From positions 103,175,741 to 103,239,740 of the forward strand of contig CM041465.1 of NCBI GenBank assembly GCA_023213395.1: a stretch of 64,000 bases of DNA, written 5' to 3'. A program made the position numbers and the translations under genes. Numbering within the stretch: position 1 is the first letter of the stretch; each line of letters starts with the position of its first letter. Source of the DNA: Cycas panzhihuaensis (lineage: Eukaryota > Cycadophyta). The notes under the pieces are model-generated. The model was not told the origin of the DNA. It saw only the letters and a program-made list of their open reading frames with translations, and did no database searches. This document shows, one piece after another, positions 38,305 to 48,876 of this stretch.

Positions 38305-38828
38305 GGGTGAACACAAAATCCCAGTGATAATAAACAACATTAGAGTGAAAAAGAGGCTCGAACAGCAAGCGATAAGTGGCCATGGATGGTAGGAGGACCT
38401 CGCAACGAGGCTACCCAAGGACGAGAGCAAGCAGTCCGACCACTACCTAAGAGCAGGCAGAAAAAGGCACCCTAGAGTGCCAAAGGTCACTTTAGGAATC
38501 AAAACATGCCCCCAGATGGGGGAAGCATTCCCTCTGGAGACCCTAGGAGCAGAAAAGGGCTGTGGAAACGAGTCTAGGATGGTGAAATGAGCCAAACGAG
38601 TATAAACTCAGGCATGTACGCGAATGGTACATAAACGAGACGGAAGGGCCCTGCGAAAAAGTGCAATGATGAGGTGCCATAAATGCACTTGTAAGGAAGA
38701 GCAAAAAGGGCACCAAAGAAGCGCAATAAGTGGCAGGGCCAGAAGACAAAGATGATCTGGGAAACGGGATGGTCCCAACAGCTGTCACAAGAGCAAAAAT
38801 GGAGACAGTGCTCGTCGAGTCCCCTGCC

Positions 38829-38835
38829 TATATAA
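38829..38835 (+). promoter_or_regulatory. TATA box of the E2 antisense gene
   Basis: CCTATATAAGGAAA on the antisense-gene strand; the same TATATAAGG core sits at the same place in E3 (58981-58987, minus). The first ATG of the exon-1 frame is only 10 bp downstream, so translation from this TATA would more likely start at the later ATG in exon 2. Confidence 0.6.
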
Positions 38836-38844
38836 GGAAATTCA

Positions 38845-41372
38845 ATGGAAAACAGATTCATTTTCACCAGCTCTCGTGAGAAACCAGAGCCATTTCCTTA
38901 CGCAGCGGAGCACCGCCTAACTTTAGAGGCACCCGAAGGGAGATTAGACCGTTGGATCAGAGCACGGAGAGAGCCAGCGGGATCATCAGAGCAGGATGAC
39001 GACAGCTAGACCGAATCTAGTGAGTGGATCCTACGAAACCCATCCCATTTCAAAGTTTGAAATTGAATGCTTTTTACTGTTTTTTATATAGTTTTTGTGC
39101 CCTATATGGGCAGATTGTGACCTCTCGGAGTCCGAATTGGACCCAGAAAGAGGGGGGACCTGGGTATTAGGGAGCCCCGGTCCCGGTGGGCCCCACGGGG
39201 TCTACCCAAAGAGTTTTTTTTTTTTTTTTTGGGGGGCAGAAACCCCCCCCTTTTTGGGGGGTGCCATTCGTACCGCGACAAAGATCGTGGTGCTGTGATC
39301 TTTGCCGTGGGGCCCTGATCGCCGCGGGACCCAAGCTAAACTTTGTGGTACCGCAAAGTTTAGCATGGTACGAAGGCAGACCTGCAGAAAAAAGAAGATG
39401 AGGGGCCATAAGTCCCTAAATCTCAAGTAGAAAGAGCTGAGAGATAGCCAAGAAAATAGAAGACTAACACAGGCTTGATTTTGACTGGTTTGTGATGTTG
39501 ACAGGCTATTTTCGTAGTGGATAACCACAAGAACATAGGTATAGTAATGCTTAGCTATATCAAGATGATGTCCAGAGAGGACAAGGGGGTTCTGCAGAGG
39601 TGTGGCCTATTCAAGGCCCTAAAGACACCTCAGTACATATCAGATTAGAGGTTGCTAGTGGATATCGCATCTCACTGGGATAGGAGGAGGCATGTTTTCC
39701 ACTTACCCCAAGTGGGAGACATAACAGTTACGCTGAGGAATATCTGGCAGATTTTGGGAGTACTGGCAATTGGGAGGCTGGTGACACTAGGAGCGCTGCC
39801 TAGCAATGAGGCAGCACATCGGGAGGCAGCAGCCTTCTTTATAAGGATAGACAGGTGGGAGATGAGAGGAGTCCCTCTTCAGATGATGGTTATGTCCAGG
39901 ATTCCTCAGGTGAGGAAGCTTATTACATTGTGTATTTTATTCCTGGTTTCCCAGAAACAGAATTATAGGGACATCCCTAGGAGATGGATGGAGGCAGTGT
40001 GCCATTGTGAGGCCGGCAAGAGGATGGATTGGGCCACCCTGATAGCGGCGAACCTTGTCGCACAGCTGGACGCTATCAGGACGACTGGAAGAGGAGGGTT
40101 ATCATACAACACGTTGCTGCAGTGCTGGTTTTTTGATCATTTTGGAGCAGTGGCACTAGCGAGGGGACCACACCTCATTACAAAGTGGGCCTCGATGGTC
40201 CACAGATGGCAGACTAGACTGAGAGGGATAGAGGATCAAGCCCATGTCTGGCGCTCAGTGGAGGAGACATCGTTGGACCTTCTCACTATGACGGATTATG
40301 TAGCGGACCCGTATAGGGCAGTGAGGTGGGACAATGACGACGAGGCAGGTGAAGTAGGGGTGCTCCCAGGTGACAATGATGATGATGACAATGTAGGAGA
40401 TGGGATTGGCCCATCATGACCTGTAGGTGAGGTAGGTCTATTAGGGACGGTAGGAGGAGCAGTGAGATCATCCGGGACTGCTGAAGGAGAGGCAGGCTTA
40501 TCAGGGGCTACAGAGGAGAGCAGGGGGCCAGTGACGAGGGCCTGCAGGCTACGGATCATGAGGAGGTTCAGAGGGGCGACAACTGAGCCAGTCCTAGTGA
40601 GGAGAGAGACCCAGGCAGAGCTGGTACCCGAGGAGGAGGTACCAATAGTTGGTGTGGAGCCAAGATGAGAGGTTATCACACGGGCAGAGGAGTCAGAAGC
40701 CATAACAGATGAGGCTTAACCATTTCCTTAGTCGTTTGATAGCCAGATAGATAGTTTGATTTGGTTTTATCTTGGCATACAGTTGGATATATATTGACAT
40801 ATAGTATGTTGGGTTTGTAGATATCGCAGAGATCAAGCAGTTGGTAGAGGCTATGATGAGGGAGATGTTCCCTCAGGTGTATGCAGAGGGGCAACCGCCC
40901 ATCTAGGCAGAGGATGCGCCTAGATCGGCAGGTGCCCATATGGCAACATTCGCCCCGTTGGTGAGGGCGAGAGACATCTGGGCTGTAGAGTCCCAAGAAT
41001 ACATGGAATTTAGAGGACAGATGCAGCGGGAGTTGGATGAGGCTAGGGACAAGTGAGATGCGCTGCGGAGATGTGTACAGGCTCTAGAGGCTCAGGGAGG
41101 AGCTAGTGGAGACACAGGGAGCATGGTCTAACTAGTGGTCCTAGAGGAGCGTCTCTGAGGAGTGGAGAGTGAGAGAGATCATATCGAGGCCCGATACGAT
41201 TAGCTGGTAGACCAGGTAGCGTCGAGGTTGAGTAGGAGAAGGACATACACCCACACAGCAGCGATGACCCTGAGACAGCCACGTGATGAGGGGAGTGAGG
41301 CAGGGAGCTTGCGGATGCTCAGGAGGAGCCTTGGAGGGATGTGGTCCCCAAGAGAGGGATCACACAGGCTAG
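38845..41372 (+). pseudogene. E2 antisense PMD-like gene, three predicted exons
   Basis: Opposite to E2 gag-pol. Exon 1 (to 39019) has a frame starting MENRFIFTSS shared with E3. Intron 1 is 39020-39504 (donor GTGAGT; 485 bp against about 490 in E3). Exon 2 encodes the PMD: LQRCGLFKALKTPQYISD, stop TAG 39646-39648, LLVDIASHWDRRRHVFHLP, GDITVTLRNIWQILGV, then MDWATLIAANL, WQTRLRGIEDQAH, LDLLTMTDYVADPYRAVRW and an acidic stretch. Intron 2 is 40709-40820, with the donor GT now AT. Exon 3 encodes a charged coiled-coil-like tail ending near 41372. A frameshift at about 40420 and further stops are present. PMD proteins are plant nuclear factors often associated with transposons; its function here is unknown. 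Confidence 0.75.
39020..39504 (+). other. Predicted intron 1 of the E2 antisense gene, with palindromes
   Basis: Donor CTA|GTGAGT and acceptor TTGACAG. It holds a poly-T run (39214 on), a C-run/G-run hairpin (39242-39262), a GGTGCT-centred palindrome (39279-39304) and a 30-nt GGTACC-centred palindrome (39335-39364). The E3 intron has the same three kinds in the same region. Splice sites are predictions. Confidence 0.5.
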
Positions 41373-41933
41373 GGGATGGTACCCCATGAGTGAGACAGCA
41401 GTGGAGTAGGACACATGTATTTGATTTTGGTAGGGGAAAGCACAGGTCTCTAGGGGGTCATATATAGAGTCATATGATTATACCCCCCTGCAAGGACAAT
41501 GGCTTCCCATATGTACAACGTAACATATGATTTTTGATGTATATATATATGGGGTAATTAGTACTCCATTTTGATATGAGATGATGTGTATATCATGTGC
41601 GACAGATGACATGTATGTTTTGTTATGTATGTTATAGATGCTTTGTTGTATGATACGCATATTTCCTTCCATGCATGGCTATATATCTAACAGGAGCACA
41701 TACATCCACCATGAGTAGAGGTGATGGAGAGGTGTGAGGTTAGAAATAGAGTGACACGCATGTCTATGGAGGAGCATAGCAGGATATGCGAAGGAAACAA
41801 CAGTCGAGAGAGAGGAGTAATGATACTCCAGAGCATCGTCCTAACTAGAGGATGCCCAAATAGGAAGACAAAAGTCCCAAAAGGATAGGGGAACGTGGAT
41901 TTTGCGGGAGGAACCAGAAAGAAACAGGAGAGG
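41373..41933. other. E2 spacer between convergent genes
   Basis: Non-coding; corresponds to 55791-56417 of E3. Contains a short TA run near 41540. Nothing else seen. Confidence 0.5.
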
Positions 41934-41990
41934 CCATCTTAAATTGCCATTCCACCCATGGTTGGGAGGAATGGGAACAACTTAAGATGG
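41934..41990 (-). other. E2 copy of the conserved post-integrase stem-loop
   Basis: CCATCTTAAATTGCCATTCC pairs with the opposite arm ending CTTAAGATGG across a CCCATGGTTGGGA-type loop. Single copy, against four in E3. Confidence 0.75.
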
Positions 41991-42034
41991 TAGTTTAAGC
42001 TCATTTCGAAGCATGGCGAAGGGATCGCTGGGGG

Positions 42035-43330
42035 TCATGCGTAAAACTTCTTAAGGAATCTCCTGTTGACGGCCTTTTCAAATTCCAGGCCTTCCAAGAT
42101 GGCGATCCTATAGGTGCCGTTATCGAGGCTCTCAAGAATGACAAAAGGACCGACCCATTTAGGCCCAAATTTGGTCAGGCGATCGTAGAGATATTCCAAC
42201 TTGAGGACGTGGTCCCCAGGGCACAAAGGATGAGCATGAAGATATTTGTCGTGAGTCCTTTATAGGCGGGCTTTCAAAGTGAGATTCGCTTGATAAGCCA
42301 TTAAGCGCTTCTCATCCAGGGCCTCGAGATCTAGGAGACGAGCCTGGCAGATAGACTCCTTATCGATAAGACCTCTAAGGGAGACCTGTAGAGAGGGGAT
42401 CTCCACTTCCAATGGGACTACCACCTTGGTTCTATAGGTTAAGGAAAATGGAGTCATTTCAGTAGCTGTACGGATAGAAGTGCGATAGGCCCACAAAGCG
42501 GAAGAGAGTTGGAGGTACCAATCCCTTTGGGATTGTGCAACAGTTTTCTTTAGGATGTTAACAAGGGTTTTGTTAAATGATTCAACTTACCCGTTTGCTT
42601 GGGGGTAATAAGGAGATGAGGTCTTAATGGAAATCTTGAATTTTTCGCAAAGCTCGTCCACCTCCTTGTTACAAAATGGGGTTCCATTGTCTGTGATTAA
42701 GATGTCTGGAATCCCAAAACGATAAACAATGTGCTGGTAGATAAAGGTGGCTATCGTCTTGCCAGGCGTCATGGACAGGGGGATTGCCTCTACCCATTTG
42801 GTGAAATACTAGGTAGCAATTAAGATGTATTTGTGTTACATGGAAGAAGGTGGTGATGTGGCACCAATGAGGTCTAAACCCCATTGAGAAAAGGGCCATG
42901 GAGATATAATAGTGTGCAAGGCCTCGGAAGGCACATGAGAGATATTAGTGTGCTCTTGGCATCACCGACATCTCAGGGCATAAGCATGGGCATCCTTGAA
43001 AAGGTACGGCCAGTAATAACCCATGCGGAGGATCCTTTAGGCCATGGATTGGCCTCTAAAGTGGCCCCCACAAATGTCATGATGGCATTAGTGAAGTATT
43101 TGGTCTACTTCGTCCGAAGCGACACAGCGAAGCAGGATCCCATCGAAGGATCTCTTGTATAACACTTCATCGATGAGGAAGTATTGTCTAGCGGTGGCGC
43201 GAATGCATGATCTAACTTTGTTGCTGGCTTCAGGGCGGTATTCCTGCTGAGTCAAATACTGCGCAATGTCACCATACCACTCACTATCGGTAAGCAGATG
43301 AGGAGAAGTGCTCTGGATGGCCAGAATAGA
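42035..43330 (-). pseudogene. E2 integrase
   Basis: Minus strand, ending KKFYA with TGA at 42037-42035. It keeps LITDNGTPFCNKE, SPYYPQANG, WAYRTSIRTATEMTPFSL and the tail VGPFVILESLDNGTYRI. The HHCC region (about 43110-42955) is present but frameshifted or stopped. It would insert element DNA into the chromosome. Stops separate the segments, so this copy is inactive. Confidence 0.85.
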
Positions 43331-44722
43331 CTCGTCAGGGAGGGAGTCATCAATGGGAACGCCACTCGTGTTGGGAATGGGGGCAGCTGCTAACTGTTCT
43401 ACCACTATCATTCCCTTTTTTGACTTCCTGTTAATGACTTGCAAGTCTAAATCCTGAAGTAGGATGGCCTAATGACCTGCCCTACCCATCGAGTCCAAAC
43501 GAGTAAGCAAATAACACAAGGAATCGGATTGGACGATCACCTTGTTAGTATTACTGAGTAGGTAATGCCTGAACTTCTTGGTCGCGTGGACCAAGGAGAG
43601 ACATTCCTTCTCAGTGGGAGGATAATTAAGTTTAACAGCCACGAGGGTACGACTGATAAAATAGATTGCTCTCTCGGTTCCTAAATCGTCCTCCTATGCG
43701 AGCGTTGCGCCCAGGGATTCATTGGTAGCCGAGGTGTATAAGATGAAGGGTCTATCGAAACGAGGAGGCACCAAGGTAGGAGCAGAAGTGAGAGCTTCCT
43801 TGAGTCCTGTAAAGGCTTTTTGGGTCTTGTTAGACCAAATAAATGGGGCTCCTTTCTTCAATAGGTTAGTAAGGGGTTTGGTGTTTATGGCAAAGTCTGC
43901 CAAAAAATGCCTAAGGAAACTGAGCCTACCTAGAAACGACTTAATCTGTCGTTGGGTTCTTGGAGGCGGTATGTTAATGATGGCATTGACTTTATCTGGA
44001 TCGATTTGGATTCCTTGCTTTGATACGAGGAAACCCAAGAGTTTGCCTGAAGTGATTGTAAACATACATTTAAGCGAGTTTAGACTGACATGGTACTTGC
44101 GGTATCGTATGAAGATGGCCCATAAGTCAGAGGGATGATGGGCTCTAGTATGTGAGAGACCCATCATGTCATCCATGAAGACCTCCAACGTGTTGTTGAT
44201 GAGGTCGTAGAAAATGAACTGCATGGCTCTCTGATAAGTAGCACCTGCATTTTTAAGACCAAAAGGCATTGCCTTATAGGCAAAGGTACCCCATGGTGTA
44301 GTGAAGGCCATCTTGTGACAGTCTTCAGGAGATATCTAGATTTTATTGTAGCCAGAAAAGCCGTCCATTAGGGACATGACTTCGAATCCAGCAGTTTGAT
44401 TGATTATTTGATCGATGAAGGGGAGCGAAAAGTTATCCTTGGGACATGCATTGTTAATGTTGCGAAAATCAATGCATATCCGAATGGTCCCATTCTTCTT
44501 GGCAACGGGAACAATGTTCGATACCCACTTAGGGTAATCGATGGAAGAGATAAGTCCTGCATCCAAGAGTTTTTCAACCTCCATCTTGACAACGGCTGAA
44601 AGTTTAGAATGGAGAGGATGCTGCTTCTGGCGCACAGGGTGAGCACCAGGAATAGTCATGAGGTTGTGGGTGATGATGGAGGGGTCAATTCCCTTCATGT
44701 TGAAGTAGTCCCACATGAACAC
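43331..44722 (-). pseudogene. E2 reverse transcriptase and Gypsy-type RNase H
   Basis: RT is nearly continuous: KMEVEKLLDAGLISSIDYPKW, IRICIDFRNINNACPKDNF, MPFGLKNAGATYQRAMQF and the catalytic box FMDDMMGLS (44179-44168), with both Asp residues kept. RNase H begins FILYTSATNESLGATL, so the usual first Asp (DAS) is missing. A TAG (about 44337) and later stops break the frame. This is the best-preserved RT active site of the three elements. Confidence 0.88.
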
Positions 44723-44734
44723 ATCGTGGAATTC

Positions 44735-45628
44735 CTAGAATAGAATGGAGTATTTCCTTACTTTATCAGGGGTACATTCTGCCCCTACCTTAATGACCTT
44801 ACCTGGGGTGAGGACTATGTCATGGGTTGCCCCCATATACATGGCGTTCCCCTCCTCGAAATGGAAAGGGGCAAGATCAACAGGAGGAGATGGAACGGAG
44901 GATGAGATCAGGTTGGCTAACGTGGATCCAATCGCTATGATCTTCTGGTGGCTAAGTTTATGGTGACCAGAAGGTAAGTTGGGCGTGGAGCCCGCTAAGT
45001 GCTCCAGCAAAGCCTCGTCATCTTCGAAGTAGTCCACCCCATGGATGACTTGACTTTGAATGGATGAGGTATGGGATGGCATGGGAGCAATAGGACCAGG
45101 ATGACCTGTAAGCTGCCCAACATCCCTAAGGGACTTTAAGGGAGAGTTAAGGAGAGATCCCTCGTAAGAGGTAGGAGAGAAACTCTCGATGCCATCACCT
45201 ATCAAAGGCAATGGAAGGGAAGAGCTAGGGATCTGCCAGTCAACATGTGCAATGGTGTGTGACACGAGAGAGTGATCGAGCTCTATGACAAAAGGGATCC
45301 TAGGTTGAGACCTAGAACAAGAAGAATGTCCCCCACTAGTGCGGAGGAAGGAAACCGGGTGAGGAAGATCCTCATCTTCACTATGGGACCTGTCATCGCC
45401 AAACATGGCGAGGTATCCATAGATTTTGATGCTGATGGGGGAAAAACAAGTTAGACCAGGAGAAGAAGATGTGGGATCTTCTTCATGGCTAGAAGAATCA
45501 GGAATATCAATGGAGCAAGCTGAGGCATGGCTAGAAGGGCCTTTACTTCCCTTCGTATGGCCATGGCTTGCTTGAGTAGATGGTCTAGTTTGTTTCATGA
45601 GTGGTCGCTCACGGGAGACAACTCGCAT
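44735..45628 (-). pseudogene. E2 PR-RT linker
   Basis: A 297-codon open stretch rich in Ser, Pro and acidic residues, between protease and RT. Recognisable blocks are IPFVIELDHSLVSHTIAHVD, VIHGVDYFEDDEALLEHLAG and MGATHDIVLTPGKVIKVGAE, all matched in E3 (52012-52845). No domain recognised. Such linkers are part of the Tat polyprotein. Confidence 0.75.
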
Positions 45629-46078
45629 TTGTCCATTATGGACAAACTTAAGTTGCCCCCAACGGGTGGAATAACAGCTCCCATTTGGTCAAGCCATGAT
45701 CGACCTAGGAGGAGGTTGTAATCAACATCCACATTAAGGACAACGATGTTGGCAAGGATGGTCTTATCCTCAAGGGTGAGAGGTATCAAGACGGATCCCA
45801 GGGGAGTCTTCTCGCTACCATCGTAGCCTTGACATCACCATGGAATGGGTTCTAAGGTGGAAATGCCAAGCTCTTTCATGACGCGCAAGGGCATGGCATT
45901 CGCGAAAGAACCATTGTCCACGACGGTCCTTCGCAATGTACAATCAGGCGTGTCTATGGTAATCATGAAAGGGAAGTTCCATTGGCGTTCCCTTCCACTG
46001 GCTGGGGGAAGATCTCTAGGATCAATGGAGATGATAGGTTCACAACTTTGGGTTGTGCCCAAAGTGTGAACAAGCGCG
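45595..46078 (-). pseudogene. E2 aspartic protease
   Basis: Minus strand: GTTQSCEPIISIDPRDLPP, GRERQWNFPFMITIDTPDC, active site VVDNGSFANAMPL (near 45910), then VDYNLLLGRSWLDQ. D-N-G is the usual form in Tat-type proteases. A TGA lies between PW and CQGYDG (about 45840). The E3 5' LTR abuts at 46079. Confidence 0.85.
46074..46078. other. E3 target site duplication, left
   Basis: GCGCG here against GCGTG at 62808-62812: one C/T difference, as expected for a deaminated 5-bp duplication. Confidence 0.75.
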
Positions 46079-48602
46079 TGTTTCCCAGCTACTGGGAATG
46101 GACTCAGGATGCATCGACGCAGGTTTGTTCAGGTATATTTTCTTACTTTTCTTGCCCATGCTTGATTGAGGTTATTTAGAGTAGGTTGCTTGACATATGC
46201 CTGCCTGCACGCATTGCCTTTCTACTTGTTCATTATGCATGTGCCTACAAGACGCCTTGACTATGACGACTCACAACGGGCATTCCTCGATGAATGCTAC
46301 ACCACAGATCGCGCCTGACCACCCACGGTGTCCCCACCTGCCTCCCGGATGTTCCCGCTACCTTCTTTGCTTTAGTTACGACATGTCGCCTGTGTTGCAG
46401 TCCTTTCTAAGTTCGATCTAATCCTTAGTTAGGACTCTTTGCATTGTTTTGGGTACTTGCCCACTGCTTGGGCATCCCCTCAGTTGCTCTAATTCATATT
46501 TAGCCTTTGTTTTTACCTCAAAACCTGGTATTTCTGCTCTTTTTTTCTTTTTTTTTAGTTTCAGGCTGATACCACGGTAAACTTAGCGGTACCGCAGAGT
46601 TTGCAGTGGTACCGCAGAGTTTGTCGCGGTATGACTATTTGAAATTTAAAAAAGAGAACCACGCGACAGTTTCTGTCTTTTTCGCGAAACTGCCATGTGG
46701 CTTCGTTCGATTAGAGACGCCCTGACATCCCCAACGTTCACCTGCTGTGAATAGGGGATAAAGGGAATTTTCCTCCCCATTTTGAGAACTTTTTGCCCAT
46801 TTTTCAAACTTCCAAGAGGAATTCCAAAGCTTTACACAGGAAAACACACAGAAAACAAACAACTTCATGCACAACAACTAGAGGAAGTGAAGTGGGCTGC
46901 CATCAGCTAGATTTTTCAGGGCCATTGCTGCCCCCTACTGCTTTCCACAACTAGCTCTATCCTTCTTGCAGGTGCTTAGAGATTCAAGGGTCTTCTTCAC
47001 TCAAAAGGCTGTCTCAAGGATCATCTCTAAAGCTCCAAACTTGCAAGGAGCTTCTTTCAGCCATACCATCATAGGACTACTCATAACTGTCACTGCTTGT
47101 CACTTATCACGCCGCCCAAGTGGCAAAATACATGCTTAATCTCCCATACAAGGTATTCCTTGGTTTTGTTTTTGCTTGCAACTTCTTGGTCTTTACTTGC
47201 AATTCCTTGGTTCTTACTTGTAACTTTCTTGTTTTTACTAGCAAGTAGTCCATTCATTTCTTTTTCTGTTTTGTCTCTTTTGCTCCTAAATGAAAGTGGT
47301 CATCTCTAGCCATAGTTATCCCACAGTGCTACCCTAAATTAGAGCCACTTTCCTAGTGTTTCCTTGGAGCCCCTCCATTTTCTCTAAATTCTCTTTTACT
47401 CTTTCCTTAGTCAGCCAGTTCAAGGGCACATACACGAGGATTCGAGGGAGGTAGGCGGGGTTCCGTCCCCCATTGCTGTCCTTCTCCCCAAGGGTTCCGT
47501 CCCTTGTCCTCTTCCCCTTGCCATACATGCTTTCTCAAGGAACGAGCTGAAGAAGTTTTAGGGGATTTTGTCAGGGTATCCCGACCGGCCTAAGTCAACT
47601 CGCCTCCACCTTGTTACCACCTAGTATTTCCTTCCTGAACTCCGTGGAGTCTTCCCGTGGGTGAGTTAGCCATCCCGAGGCTATACTCAGTTCCATTTCG
47701 TGTGTTTCTTGTATGCTTTTATTTTGTTTTGCTACATTCTGATGCATAGTTTAGTTCTTAGTTTCAGTTGATCTCAATTTATATATGTATACATATATCT
47801 CTTGGTGTATCTTGTAGCCTCTCTTCCGAGAGGAAGGTGCCTTTTCCTTACTTGTTTGTAGGATCGTGTGTTGGCGGAAGTGATACGTGGGACGAGCCCA
47901 TTGCCGGTTAGCCCCCGCACGATACTTCTCTTTCTTAGTTTCAAGCTTCTTTTCAGTTCCTTTCGTTCCATCTAGTTTTGCATGCTCAAGGGGAGGTAAG
48001 TAGACCCCTCTACCACCGTCGATCGGCGTTGCATGTGCGGAGAAAGGAGAAAGGAGGAGCGCGACTTAGAGAGACAAGCCACACCTCCAGCCGAACACCG
48101 GATCCAGGTATTCCCCTCGATTCCCGAGTGTTTCCTTTTACACTATTTCTTTTCTTTTGCATTTGCCTGAATAGATAGGAAATGATAAAAGAACATAAAG
48201 GATAAAAGGGGAAAACATTCATTTTCTTGCATTATTTCCTGCTTTACATAGCATAGCGTAGATAGCCCATTTGTTTCGCACTCGAGCCACCCTTTCGTCG
48301 CACCTTTCACCACATCTGCTTGCACATTGGATTAGTTTCCCTTATCTTCGTTGCCTTCTCATTGCCTTGAGAAGACGCAACGCGCGAGGCGTTTCCTTTC
48401 CTTCCCGGCCATCCGAAGGGTAGGAAGGCCTCGTTTTTGCATGGCTACCTGGAAGCAACCAGGCACCTTGCAATCCCGAACCTGCGCTCCGGCGCACGGA
48501 CATCCTGCGAGGTGAGATCCTCGCTGCCTAGCTTAGTTAGCATAGTGCCTTTTTATATCCCTTTGCTAGACGTAGGATCACCGCCCCGTAGCGAGCGTTT
48601 CA
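46079..48602 (+). repeat. E3 5' LTR
   Basis: 2524 bp, TGTTTCCCAGCTACTGGG to GCGAGCGTTTCA. Matches 60294-62807 nearly throughout, with C/T and G/A differences and small indels (for example AGCTCCAAA near 47031, absent from the 3' copy). GGTACC palindromes lie at 46579-46622. Frames inside are not supported as genes. Confidence 0.95.
46579..46622. repeat. GGTACC palindrome pair in E3 5' LTR
   Basis: Two neighbouring units of GCGGTACCGCAGAGTTT type. The first (46579-46602) forms a 24-nt imperfect palindrome. Repeated near 60795-60840 in the 3' LTR. Confidence 0.8.
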
Positions 48603-48603
48603 C

Positions 48604-48623
48604 TGGCGACCATACTGGGGACT
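48604..48623 (+). other. E3 primer binding site
   Basis: TGGCGACCATACTGGGGACT one base after the LTR. It starts TGG, complementary to a tRNA CCA end. The form resembles Tat/Ogre sites; the exact tRNA is not identified. Confidence 0.85.
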
Positions 48624-48876
48624 GCCAGTAAGGGAGCTAAATTCGCTTCCCCTTCTTGTCGGTGTTCTTGCCTCTAGGTAGTTTCGTATTTCGTGTTTTC
48701 AGTTGGGCAACCCCCAACGTGCTTGCATCGCTTTCCTTCTTTTTCCTTTTCATTTCTTCTAACAACGCTCGTAAAGGCGTTGCATGCGATGTTTCTCGCG
48801 TCGCTTGCGAGGTTTGCCGCCGTTGTTAGAAGACCAATCGCCTCGTTCCCTTCCATCGTCGAACCCCGATTCGACA
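48624..48876 (+). other. E3 leader
   Basis: Short untranslated leader. A frame upstream in phase begins at 48784, but only the ATG at 48877 is shared with E1, so that one is taken as the start. Confidence 0.6.

Larger units (their letters stand above)
34878..46078 (-). mobile_element. E2: Tat/Ogre-like Ty3/Gypsy element, 3' part
   Basis: Minus-strand element running right to left: protease to integrase (46078-42035), stem-loop, spacer, antisense PMD gene (plus strand), separate RNase H, polypurine tract and 3' LTR 34878-37516. Its gag continues at 62808-64000 beyond the E3 insertion. The 5' LTR lies past the right edge. It interrupts the Copia-2 protease. The left flank ATGAC (34873-34877) should recur beyond the far LTR. 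Confidence 0.92.

Noticed and set aside
48604-48623. tRNA gene fragment
   Set aside because: It matches a tRNA 3' end only because it is a primer binding site; no cloverleaf around it.
48784-48876. Upstream gag start at 48784
   Set aside because: The 31 extra codons are not conserved in E1, while MEG(Y/F) at 48877 is.
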